From NCBI RefSeq assembly GCF_022538115.1, contig NZ_JAKZAL010000009.1, positions 1-64,000 on the forward strand: a stretch of 64,000 nt of DNA. The letters are read 5' to 3'. Position numbers and translations under genes: made by a program. The stretch is from Cognataquiflexum rubidum (GTDB lineage Bacteria; Bacteroidota; Bacteroidia; Cytophagales; Cyclobacteriaceae). Below are positions 45,349 to 53,540 of the stretch, in pieces. Position 1 is the first letter of the stretch, and each line of letters begins with the position of its first letter. Under the pieces are notes generated by a model. The model was given only the letters and a program-made list of their open reading frames with translations. It searched no databases and was not told the DNA's origin.

Positions 45349-46557
45349 TCAGATTTTTACAGGAAGATTTTTAATTTCCTTGAGTATCATCTCGGCAATT
45401 TGATTTTTTGGAAGCACCGCTGATTCCAAAGATTTCCCCTCTTCGGTAAATATCCTGACTTTATTGGTGTCATGTTGGAAACCCGCACCTGCATCTCTCA
45501 TAGAGTTAAGGACGATGAGGTCAAAATTTTTCCTTTCGAGTTTTGACTTTGCGTAAAACTCCTCGTTTTCGGTTTCCAAAGCAAAACCCACATGAATTTG
45601 TAATGGGGATTTTTGTTTTCCAAGGATAAAGGCAATATCTATATTTTTGGTGAGCTCGATAGTCATGCCATCACCTTCTTTTTTGATTTTTTCGGAGGCG
45701 ACATGTGTTGGAGCGTAGTCAGCGACTGCGGCTGCAAATACACAGATATCCATCTGTTTGTGGAGATTGTCACATGCCTGAAACATATCTTCTGCACTCT
45801 TCACATTGAAAATTTTAATCTTGGGATCTACAGGTTTCACTGCACCCGGTCCCAATACCAAATAGACATCGGCTCCCTCCTCAGCAAATGCATCTGCAAT
45901 AGAGGCTCCCATTTTACCTGAAGAATGGTTGCTGATAAACCTGACAGGATCAATGGCCTCTTGTGTCGGGCCAGAGGTGATCATGACTTTTTTTCCTCTG
46001 AAATCTTGGTTCTTTGAGAAATGGCCAATCACATATTCCAGAATATGTTCGGGCTCCATTAACCTTCCCTGACCGGAAAGTCCACTTGCCAATTCACCGG
46101 TTTCGGCTTCAAGGATGATGTTTCCAAATGTCTGGATTTTATAGAGGTTTTCCCTTACAGAATGATGTTGGTACATATCCAGATCCATCGCCGGAGCTAC
46201 CATGACGGGGCACCTAGCGGAAAGGTAGGTGGCGGAAAGCAAATTGTCGCAGATACCATTGGCAAATTTGCCTAATGTATTAGCGCTTATGGGCGCTACT
46301 AAAAATAAATCTGCCCATAAACCGAGGTCCACGTGATTGGTCCATACTCCTGATTTGGGATCATGAAACTGATGGTGGACAGGTCCTTTGGACAGTGTGG
46401 CTAAAGTTAAAGGGGTAATAAAGTCAAGAGCAGAAGTACTCATGATGATCTGTACTTCTGCTCCTTCCTTGACAAGAAGTCTGGTGAGTATAGCTGACTT
46501 ATAGGCTGCTATGCTTCCCGTAACTCCTAATAAAATTTTTTTCCCCTTTAAAAGCAT
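45349..46557 (-). CDS. coaBC: Coenzyme A biosynthesis bifunctional protein CoaBC
   Basis: Phosphopantothenate-cysteine ligase and decarboxylase fused in 402 residues. The flavin-binding CoaC half (1-180) opens [15 protein letters not shown] and carries [11 protein letters not shown]. The CoaB half has [27 protein letters not shown] and VAAVADYAP. It is preceded by rpoZ with a one-base TAATG overlap and followed by porD. Confidence 0.97.
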   Translation of the reverse strand: MLLKGKKILLGVTGSIAAYKSAILTRLLVKEGAEVQIIMSTSALDFITPLTLATLSKGPVHHQFHDPKSGVWTNHVDLGLWADLFLVAPISANTLGKFANGICDNLLSATYLSARCPVMVAPAMDLDMYQHHSVRENLYKIQTFGNIILEAETGELASGLSGQGRLMEPEHILEYVIGHFSKNQDFRGKKVMITSGPTQEAIDPVRFISNHSSGKMGASIADAFAEEGADVYLVLGPGAVKPVDPKIKIFNVKSAEDMFQACDNLHKQMDICVFAAAVADYAPTHVASEKIKKEGDGMTIELTKNIDIAFILGKQKSPLQIHVGFALETENEEFYAKSKLERKNFDLIVLNSMRDAGAGFQHDTNKVRIFTEEGKSLESAVLPKNQIAEMILKEIKNLPVKI

Positions 46558-46868
46558 TATTCTGTTGGCGCTTCAGGACGTCTGTAATACAATTTATCTT
46601 CCAAAAATTCTTCCATCGCCAAAGAAGATGGCTTAGGCATTCTTTCATAGAATTTTGAAATTTCAATTTGCTCTTTATTTTCAAAAACTTCCTCTAAATT
46701 ATCTACGGTTGAAGCAAATTCAGAAAGTTTGTTGTTCAATTCTTCCTTCATGCTTGAAGATATCTGCTTTGCCCTTTGGGAAGCAATATGAAGAGACTCA
46801 TACAGATTTCCTGTTTTTTCTGAAATTTTGTCCAAATCTCTAGTGATGATTGACGGATTGACTGCCAT
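46557..46868 (-). CDS. rpoZ: RNA polymerase omega subunit
   Basis: A 103-residue omega subunit of the Bacteroidota type. It has ITRDLDKISEKTGNLYESLHIASQRAKQIS near the N-terminus (landmarks KTGNLYESLHI and RAKQI, the omega fold), and the C-terminal extension EQIEISKFYERMPKPSS. The stop codon overlaps the coaBC start (TAATG), and it lies between bamD and coaBC. Confidence 0.9.
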   Translation of the reverse strand: MAVNPSIITRDLDKISEKTGNLYESLHIASQRAKQISSSMKEELNNKLSEFASTVDNLEEVFENKEQIEISKFYERMPKPSSLAMEEFLEDKLYYRRPEAPTE

Positions 46869-46895
46869 ATTTGATTGATTTAAATTGCTGCTTTT

Positions 46896-47804
46896 TTATT
46901 TGTCTTTGCTGAGATTTTCACTTTTTGCCGCTTCCTCTTCAGCTTTGGCTTTTGCAAGTTCGTCCTCGTAATCCTTCTTTAATTTCTGAAAGGCGAGGGT
47001 TTCGGCTTGTGATTTTTTTAATATTTCTTCAATGCTTCCCAAATATTTGCTTTCAGGATATTTTCTTTTAAACTGAGAAGCATATTTGGAAACATCTTTC
47101 AATCTCTCTTCTTTTTTATCAGGAACACTTCTTTCCCCATATGCCAGAGAAACCTCTACCAATTTATATCCAAGTTCCTCGTTGTGCTTGCTGTCGGGAT
47201 AATTTTTTGCAAAATTCTGAAAATTGATGATACAGGCACGGTAGAAATCACCCGGGTACAAGCCATCTGTCAACCTCAAATACAACATGGCCTCTTGGTA
47301 TGCCTTTTCCTCAAACCTGACCTGAAGGTCCTCTATCATTGCCGTGGCTCTTTCGTAAGAGTCGGATTCAGGAAATCTATTGAGGAATATTTGGATGGCA
47401 TTTACCGCATCATGGCTACTCTTTTGATCCAGGTTATAATCCGGTGCATCTAAGTAAAGTGAGTAGGCATTCATAAATAATGCCTCTTCTGCCATCGGCG
47501 ATCTATTATAGGTTTGATAGAAGGTGTTGAAGTAACCAGCCGACTCGATGTATCTCTTTAATTTGAAATGACTATAGGCATAATTGAAATCTGCCAATTC
47601 TGCCTTTTCACTTCCCCTGATTACCGGAAGGACTTTGTCATAAAGTATGATGGCTTTACTGAATTCCCCTTCGTTGTAATACTTATTGGCGGCCTCATAT
47701 AGTTCTTCCCAGTTGGTGCTTTTTTCTAACTTATAGAATCCTGAGCAACTTGAAACTGCAATAAGAAACACTAATAGGATTATGTGTAAAGAGGATTTTT
47801 TCAT
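46896..47804 (-). CDS. bamD: Outer-membrane assembly lipoprotein BamD
   Basis: Outer-membrane lipoprotein that works with BamA in beta-barrel insertion. It is 302 residues from the ATG at 47804, chosen because it directly begins the signal peptide; lipobox VSSC with Cys20. TPR repeats follow: NWEELYEAANKYYNEGEFSKAIILYDKVLP, EKAELADFNYAYSHFKLKRY, and SPMAEEALFMNAYSLYLD. The C-terminus ends in a charged coiled segment (AKAEEEAAKSEN). It is the first gene of the rpoZ-coaBC-porD-recN run. Confidence 0.93.
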   Translation of the reverse strand: MKKSSLHIILLVFLIAVSSCSGFYKLEKSTNWEELYEAANKYYNEGEFSKAIILYDKVLPVIRGSEKAELADFNYAYSHFKLKRYIESAGYFNTFYQTYNRSPMAEEALFMNAYSLYLDAPDYNLDQKSSHDAVNAIQIFLNRFPESDSYERATAMIEDLQVRFEEKAYQEAMLYLRLTDGLYPGDFYRACIINFQNFAKNYPDSKHNEELGYKLVEVSLAYGERSVPDKKEERLKDVSKYASQFKRKYPESKYLGSIEEILKKSQAETLAFQKLKKDYEDELAKAKAEEEAAKSENLSKDK

Positions 47805-47874
47805 TGCTTTTTGGAGGCGCAAATATAAAGGAATTTTCATTTGAAACCAATTATTTATCAAATGCAGGAGGGGC

Positions 47875-48582
47875 TTACTTCTTGACAACGAGTTTTTTGG
47901 TGACAATATTTTTATTGTCTACGAATAATGTATAAAAATAAACTCCCGGATTAAAATCGGCGACATTGATAACCAGGTTCTTTTGGAGGGGGTCTAATTG
48001 GTATTCGGCCACAGGGTTTCCGATGAAACTATTGATGCTGATTTTCACAATTGCATTCGGGTTTTTGATAAGATAATCTATCTGTGCTGTTCTGTGGGTT
48101 GGATTTGGATAGGCACTGCCGATGCTTATGTCCTTGTGGTTTGTTTCGTCGGCACTTGGACTAAATACTTCATATACAGATTCGATCACGAACACATCCC
48201 TTATGTTGGTACTGTTATAGAAATGAAGGTCAAAGTTTCCTTTGGTTTCTGTTATGCCCATTTCAAATTCTAAATAAAGTTCAGTGAAGATTTCTCCCGG
48301 ACCGAGGGTGATCTTTATTTTGGAAAGGTCTCTTTTTGGATCAAAACATTTATCTTCAATACAGATTTTCACATTTTGCGAAGATCCGATGTTTCCCCTG
48401 AGGAATTTCAAACTATACTCCCTGACTTGTGTGCTTTCGTTTTGGATAATCAGGGATTTTCGTTGAGAACTTCCGATTGTTCCGCTGAATTCGATGGTTT
48501 CCGACAACACCCTTACCTGCGCTTCCGAAAATATAGGAAGCATTATCAAGCAGAAGGAAAAAAGTAAGAAAATCCGTTTCAT
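47875..48582 (-). CDS. Exported protein with type IX secretion sorting tail
   Basis: A 235-residue exported protein; the ATG at 48582 gives a clean signal peptide (MKRIFLLFSFCLIMLPIFSEAQ). The last 75 residues form a T9SS type A sorting domain: SIGSAYPNPTHRTAQIDYLI, KISINSFIGNPVAEYQL, NVADFNPGVYFYTLFVDNKNIVTKKLVVKK (landmarks ADFNPGVYFYTL, KKLVVKK). The rest is a beta-rich domain. It should be carried through the outer membrane by the T9SS. Function of the passenger is unknown. Confidence 0.88.
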   Translation of the reverse strand: MKRIFLLFSFCLIMLPIFSEAQVRVLSETIEFSGTIGSSQRKSLIIQNESTQVREYSLKFLRGNIGSSQNVKICIEDKCFDPKRDLSKIKITLGPGEIFTELYLEFEMGITETKGNFDLHFYNSTNIRDVFVIESVYEVFSPSADETNHKDISIGSAYPNPTHRTAQIDYLIKNPNAIVKISINSFIGNPVAEYQLDPLQKNLVINVADFNPGVYFYTLFVDNKNIVTKKLVVKK

Positions 48583-48717
48583 GTAAATTTCTATCAATAG
48601 GCCGAATAAGCTGAGTCTCAATAAAACTTGTTACGTATAAATTTACCAAATAGGTTTGGTGTTTTTATACATTGGCGGTTAAAAATTGTTAACCTTCTAT
48701 AAAATTTTTTTAAATAG

Positions 48718-48742
48718 AATCCGTTTTAAGCGGATTTTTTTG
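48718..48742. terminator. Stem-loop with T run in the gap upstream of 48582
   Basis: AATCCG (48718-48723) pairs with CGGATT (48731-48736), followed by a T run on the plus strand. Both neighbouring genes are on the minus strand, so the run is on the wrong side for the OstA-like gene. It could still end antisense transcription. Weak assignment. Confidence 0.4.
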
Positions 48743-48766
48743 TCTCAGGATTTTCTCAGGATTCAT

Positions 48767-50383
48767 TTAAGTTCCTGATTTTAGTTTTTCCTCTAAAAGT
48801 TTTTGTATTTCCTCATCACTGGGAACAGGAATTACCGCGTCAGGTTCATTAAAAAAATTAAATCTTTTATTGTCTCTTTTTTTCGGCGTCCGCCACTCAT
48901 TGATGGCTGCCATGGTCGGTTTTTCATCCCCCCGCCATGCAAACCCCTCCAATTGTTTGTCTTTTTCTTCTATCAAGTGCGGAGGTTTGAAGTTGCCCTC
49001 AGGTTTTACCAGCCAATTTATCTTCTTGATGTCACCATCTTCAAAGAACATCATGATATTGGCGCAGAGCATATTATTCATTCCCCTAAGTAAGGTATCG
49101 CTGACAAGGTCGAAGTAAATCGATTCCCCGTTTCCTTGGATATGCAGTCTGCTTATCTTTTGTTCTTTGAAATACCCGGTCATCCTCCTTCCTTTCATCT
49201 GATTGTAATTACCAAGGGTATCCCGGTTTACTGTGAAAGCATTTTGGATTAAATTGACTCGGTCTATTTCTTCATTCACGATATAGAAACTTATACTGTC
49301 GGCGGTAATCTGGCTTTTATTTTCCCAGATAATTGGGTCTTTGTACATGTGAATCAAGGAATCAGAATTGATGTAAACCAATGAATCTGATTTTCCATGC
49401 ATGGATGACTTGATCAGGCGGACATTGTGAAACGCATACAAAAACCGTTCTTCTGTTTCCCCTTTCTCTTCTGAGATCAGTGTATCTGCTGCCACGTACA
49501 TGGTATCAGTTTCCATGTATTTTCTGACTAGCGCGTTTCCATATACGATGCTGTATTTGCGGTCTTCCCAATATTTCCCTTCATCCCCAAATATTTCAAT
49601 CTGCCTTTCCTTATTGTAAAGGCTTACATTTACTTTTCCCTCGTAGTATTTGTTTTTTTCTTCATAGTATAGCGTCTCTGCGTAGACGAGGCTATTTTCT
49701 GTCTCCACATCCCCTTCATAAAACCTGAAGACTTTGCTTTCGGTATTATAGAAACTTCCTTTTTGGGCGTTGAGAAGATGACCTTCTTTCGAGACAATAT
49801 TGGTTATCCCAACAGTCTCGGCGGTTTTTGGGACAGTCAGGTATATTAGAAAATCTGTTTTTAAGGTATAATCAGGGTTGACCAAAATGACCTTATCGGT
49901 AAAGGTGATTTTTTCCAAAAGCGTTTCATAAGTCCCGTTTTCGCTCGTTAGGACGTTTGTGCTATCCACCACTTTCCCGTCATTGAAATAATTCGCAATA
50001 CCTGTAGCTCTGTTGTAGTCAAGAAAATCTGTTGTCAGGGTAGTAGTTTGATTTTTGAAAACGACGTTGTTTCTAAGTTTGGCAGTTTTGGTATTGCCGT
50101 CATACTCAGCATACCTACTTGTGGTGGTAATAGGGTCTTCGGTATCGACAATGCGGACATTTCCATAAAGGATTGCCCGATTTTCGGCCCTAAAAAAATG
50201 GGCAGAGTCGCAATAAATCAGTGAATTTTGATGTTTCATCCGGACATCAATCAGTAACCTCTCAAATCCCTGGGCACCCTGAAGCAGTTCTGCATTCTGG
50301 ATCTCCAACATGTTTTGGGCTTGGAGGCCAAATTGGAGTCCAACATAAAAAAGAAGGGTAAGAAAATAAGGGATTTTATTCAT
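48767..50383 (-). CDS. OstA/LptA-like lipopolysaccharide transport protein
   Basis: A 538-residue exported protein (signal residues 1-23, ending LQAQ) of the OstA-like family of Bacteroidota. Repeated beta-jellyroll units carry the pattern YGNVRIVDTEDPITTTSRYAEYDGNTKTAKLRNNVV (landmarks LYGNVRI, SRYAEYDG), with later YEGDVETENSLVYAETLYY and IVYGNALVRKYMETDTMYVAADTL. This suggests a role in LPS transit across the periplasm, as LptA/LptD do, inferred from the family. It is divergent from tilS. Confidence 0.83.
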   Translation of the reverse strand: MNKIPYFLTLLFYVGLQFGLQAQNMLEIQNAELLQGAQGFERLLIDVRMKHQNSLIYCDSAHFFRAENRAILYGNVRIVDTEDPITTTSRYAEYDGNTKTAKLRNNVVFKNQTTTLTTDFLDYNRATGIANYFNDGKVVDSTNVLTSENGTYETLLEKITFTDKVILVNPDYTLKTDFLIYLTVPKTAETVGITNIVSKEGHLLNAQKGSFYNTESKVFRFYEGDVETENSLVYAETLYYEEKNKYYEGKVNVSLYNKERQIEIFGDEGKYWEDRKYSIVYGNALVRKYMETDTMYVAADTLISEEKGETEERFLYAFHNVRLIKSSMHGKSDSLVYINSDSLIHMYKDPIIWENKSQITADSISFYIVNEEIDRVNLIQNAFTVNRDTLGNYNQMKGRRMTGYFKEQKISRLHIQGNGESIYFDLVSDTLLRGMNNMLCANIMMFFEDGDIKKINWLVKPEGNFKPPHLIEEKDKQLEGFAWRGDEKPTMAAINEWRTPKKRDNKRFNFFNEPDAVIPVPSDEEIQKLLEEKLKSGT

Positions 50384-50433
50384 TGGTATATTGAATCAGG
50401 GCGCAAATTAACCAAAAATGGTATTTTTGATTT

Positions 50434-51750
50434 ATGGAAGAGCTTTTTAAAAACCATATACGTTCAAAAAAACTTTTGGATGAAAGTAAAACCTATCTCT
50501 TAGCCATCAGTGGGGGAATTGACAGTGTATGCTTGGGGTATTTATTAAAGACCGCAGGAATCACTTTTGCACTTGCTCATGTTAATTTTGGACTAAGAGG
50601 ATCCGAAAGTAAGGGAGATGAGGATTTTGTCATTCGATTGGCAAATGAATGGGGGGTTGTCCACCACCTGATTCATACAAGCAAAGAAGAAATGAACCAA
50701 GTTGGAATTTCTGTCCAGATGGCGGCAAGGGACTTCCGATATGGCTGGTTTGAGCAAGTCCTAAAAGAATATGGTTACGCAGGGCTATTGGTGGCCCACC
50801 ACGCTGATGACCAGTTAGAGACTATTTTTCTGAATTTACTAAGAGGGACAGGCATCGAAGGGATCTATGGAATGTCGGAGCAAAGGGGTGATACCATCCG
50901 GCCTTTGCTTGGATTTTCAAGATCGGAGATCACTCAATATATGATCCAAAACTCGCATACCTGGAGGGAGGACAGTAGTAACCAAAAGAATGATTACAAA
51001 AGAAATGTTCTCCGAAACTTGGTTTTTCCATCGATTGAGAAAGAATTCCCTGATGGACTTCAAGTCATGGAGACGAGTTTCAAAAGACTGAAAGATACCG
51101 GAAGGGCATTTTTCTCTCTTTTTGAAAAATGGAAATCGGAAGCAATAGCCACTGAAGGAGACTACCAGTATCTGGCTATAAAAGAAATCAACAATATCCC
51201 GGGAAAGCATTCCATGTTGTATTATTGGTTGAGGGATTTTGGGTTTTCTTTTGCAGATGTTCAGGATATTTTTTCTTCTATTGATAAAGGGGAGTCAGGA
51301 AAAACATTCCATGCCGGAAGTTTAATGTTAAACAAGGACAGGGAATATTTGATTTTGGGAAAAAGTGATTTTGATTGGGAAGAAAAAAAAATTGAGCAAC
51401 ACGAAATTTCAATCCGGATCAAGGATAAAATTTATGACCTTCTTCACTTAGAGGGTGAGATAGAAACCGATAAATCCAAAGAAAATGCCATGCTTGATAT
51501 GGACAAGCTTCAATTTCCACTTGTTCTCAAAAAATGGGAACCTGGAGACAGGATTATTCCATTAGGGATGGACAAACCAAAAAAAATCAGTGATTTATTA
51601 GTAGATTTGAAAGTGCCTTTGATCCAAAAAAAGCAGGTTTTGGTGCTGTGGTCAGGTAACGAAATTGCTTGGGTAGTGGGTCGAAGAATCAGTGAGCATT
51701 TCAAATGTGGGACAAATACTAAAAGAGTACTTTATTTCAAAAACAGGTAA
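50434..51750 (+). CDS. tilS: tRNA(Ile)-lysidine synthase
   Basis: Adds lysine to C34 of the CAU-anticodon tRNA-Ile. It has 438 residues with the PP-loop SGGIDS at 26-31 (AISGGIDSVCL), LAHVNFGLRG, and the HHADDQLETIFLNLLRGTG block. It carries the C-terminal TilS domain, ending FPLVLKKWEPGDRIIPLGM and KVPLIQKKQVLVLWS. It overlaps nothing and is 3 bp before the cyclic-nucleotide-binding gene, so they are likely cotranscribed. Confidence 0.96.
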   Translation: MEELFKNHIRSKKLLDESKTYLLAISGGIDSVCLGYLLKTAGITFALAHVNFGLRGSESKGDEDFVIRLANEWGVVHHLIHTSKEEMNQVGISVQMAARDFRYGWFEQVLKEYGYAGLLVAHHADDQLETIFLNLLRGTGIEGIYGMSEQRGDTIRPLLGFSRSEITQYMIQNSHTWREDSSNQKNDYKRNVLRNLVFPSIEKEFPDGLQVMETSFKRLKDTGRAFFSLFEKWKSEAIATEGDYQYLAIKEINNIPGKHSMLYYWLRDFGFSFADVQDIFSSIDKGESGKTFHAGSLMLNKDREYLILGKSDFDWEEKKIEQHEISIRIKDKIYDLLHLEGEIETDKSKENAMLDMDKLQFPLVLKKWEPGDRIIPLGMDKPKKISDLLVDLKVPLIQKKQVLVLWSGNEIAWVVGRRISEHFKCGTNTKRVLYFKNR

Positions 51751-51753
51751 GCG

Positions 51754-52278
51754 ATGATTAATCCTTTTTCCAGAACTTTCAATGAAAGTGAACTAGAAAT
51801 TTTTCAATTTCTGTCCCAGGTCAGTTTTTTTGAGAAACTCAAAAACATCGAGATGGCGAGGTTTTTACCCGCCATCCACCAAAGAAAATACTTAAAGGAT
51901 GAAGTGATATTTTTTAGAGGAGATCCAAGTCAGGCTTTTTATATTATCAAAAGCGGAAAAATCAACCTTACCATCGATATCAAAGATTCTTTTGAAGTAA
52001 TCAAAGAATTGGGAAAAATCGAGGTGTTTGGAGAGAATTCCCTTCTGGAAAATGCCAAAAGGATTTACACAGCCATCGTGAGTACCGATCAGGCAGAATT
52101 GATGGTCATTCCCCATTTTGCGATTCAGGAGGTTTTTGACAGTAATCCTAAAATCAAAGCCAAAATGATGACTTCACTGGCAGAGTACTACAATGAAAAT
52201 AACAGGCGCCTTTTCAAATCTTACAAAAATTCCTTTGGCTTTTTTAATCTCGGGGAGATGTTTGAAACCCCCCAATAA
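51754..52278 (+). CDS. Cyclic nucleotide-binding domain protein
   Basis: A 174-residue protein with a single CRP-type cyclic nucleotide-binding fold (about residues 25-130). LKDEVIFFRGDPSQAFYIIKSGKINLTI and GKIEVFGENSLLENAKRIYTAIVSTDQAELMVI (landmarks GDPSQAFYIIKSGKI, FGENSLL) are diagnostic. No helix-turn-helix follows, so it is probably not a transcription factor. It sits 3 bp after tilS; the reason for that linkage is not known. Confidence 0.88.
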   Translation: MINPFSRTFNESELEIFQFLSQVSFFEKLKNIEMARFLPAIHQRKYLKDEVIFFRGDPSQAFYIIKSGKINLTIDIKDSFEVIKELGKIEVFGENSLLENAKRIYTAIVSTDQAELMVIPHFAIQEVFDSNPKIKAKMMTSLAEYYNENNRRLFKSYKNSFGFFNLGEMFETPQ

Positions 52279-52500
52279 AATCTTCAGGACTATTATTTCT
52301 GCCTGGCATTTGGCACCGTTATGAAAATTAGTGCAGCATAAAATTTTTTTTTCAATACCGCTTTCATTCTGTTTCTCATTGATAAAACATCAGGTCTTAT
52401 TTTTAAGTATTCATATGTAATGCTTCATTTAGAAACCTTTGTTTAATAACTTAGCGCCACATCTGAAATCAATGTTAACACTAAAAATAAACCTTATATC

Positions 52501-53439
52501 ATGACAAAAGTAACTGTAGTTGGTGCCGGTAATGTCGGAGCCACCTGTGCTGACGTATTGGCCTATAGAGAGATTGCAGAACAGATTGTATTGGTGGACA
52601 TCAAAGAGGGCATCGCCGAAGGCAAAGCACTCGATATCTGGCAAAAAGCGCCGATCAATCAATATGACAGCAGGACTGTCGGCAGCACCAATGATTACAC
52701 CAAAACCGCTGATTCTGATGTGATCGTGATCACTTCAGGTCTTCCGAGAAAGCCGGGAATGACAAGAGATGACTTGATCGAGACCAATGCCGGTATCGTG
52801 AAGTCTGTTACCGAAAACGTGGTGAAACATTCCCCAAATGCGATCATCATTGTAGTTTCCAATCCTTTGGACGTAATGACTTATCAGGCACATATTACTT
52901 CTGGTTTTTCAAGAAACAAAGTAATCGGTATGGCGGGAATTCTTGATACCGCGAGATACAGGGCATTTATCGCCGAGGAGCTGAATGTTTCTTCCAAAGA
53001 AATCCAGGCAATCTTGATGGGAGGCCATGGAGATACCATGGTTCCACTTCCAAGATATACAACAGTAGCAGGTATTCCTGTGACTGAACTTATCGGAAAA
53101 GAAAAACTTGATGCCATTATTGAAAGAACCAAATTTGGTGGCGGCGAGCTTGTCAAACTGATGGGAACATCTGCATGGTATGCCCCGGGTTCAGCAGCTG
53201 CTCAAATGGTAGAAGCCATCCTCAAAAATCAGAGAAGGGTATTCCCGGTTTGTATCAAACTTGACGGTGAATATGGTATCGATGACTGCTATCTTGGTGT
53301 ACCTGTTATTTTGGGAAAAAACGGTGTCGAGAAAGTTTTAGAACTCGATCTGAATGCTGAAGAGAAAGCCATGCTTGAAGTATCAAGAGGACATGTGAAA
53401 GAAGTTATGAATGTCTTGGACAAACTTTCATCCAAATAA
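52501..53439 (+). CDS. mdh: Malate dehydrogenase
   Basis: NAD-dependent malate dehydrogenase of the LDH-like type, 312 residues. The Rossmann motif is VGAGNVGATCADVLA. The NAD-specificity Asp is at VLVDIKEG, the substrate Arg in RKPGMTRDDL, and the catalytic His in GGHGDTMVPL. Citric-acid-cycle enzyme, cytoplasmic. It stands alone, followed by a strong terminator. Confidence 0.96.
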   Translation: MTKVTVVGAGNVGATCADVLAYREIAEQIVLVDIKEGIAEGKALDIWQKAPINQYDSRTVGSTNDYTKTADSDVIVITSGLPRKPGMTRDDLIETNAGIVKSVTENVVKHSPNAIIIVVSNPLDVMTYQAHITSGFSRNKVIGMAGILDTARYRAFIAEELNVSSKEIQAILMGGHGDTMVPLPRYTTVAGIPVTELIGKEKLDAIIERTKFGGGELVKLMGTSAWYAPGSAAAQMVEAILKNQRRVFPVCIKLDGEYGIDDCYLGVPVILGKNGVEKVLELDLNAEEKAMLEVSRGHVKEVMNVLDKLSSK

Positions 53440-53460
53440 TTCAAAATCTGATTTTATTGA

Positions 53461-53489
53461 AAAAATCCCGATCGATTATCGGGATTTTT
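53461..53489 (+). terminator. Terminator of mdh
   Basis: Perfect 12-bp stem (53461-53472 with 53478-53489), 5-nt loop and T run, 22 bp after the mdh stop. Confidence 0.92.
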
Positions 53490-53540
53490 TATTTTATTGC
53501 TTTCAGGGGATAAATAGCCATTCCCCAAAATGATTGAAAA

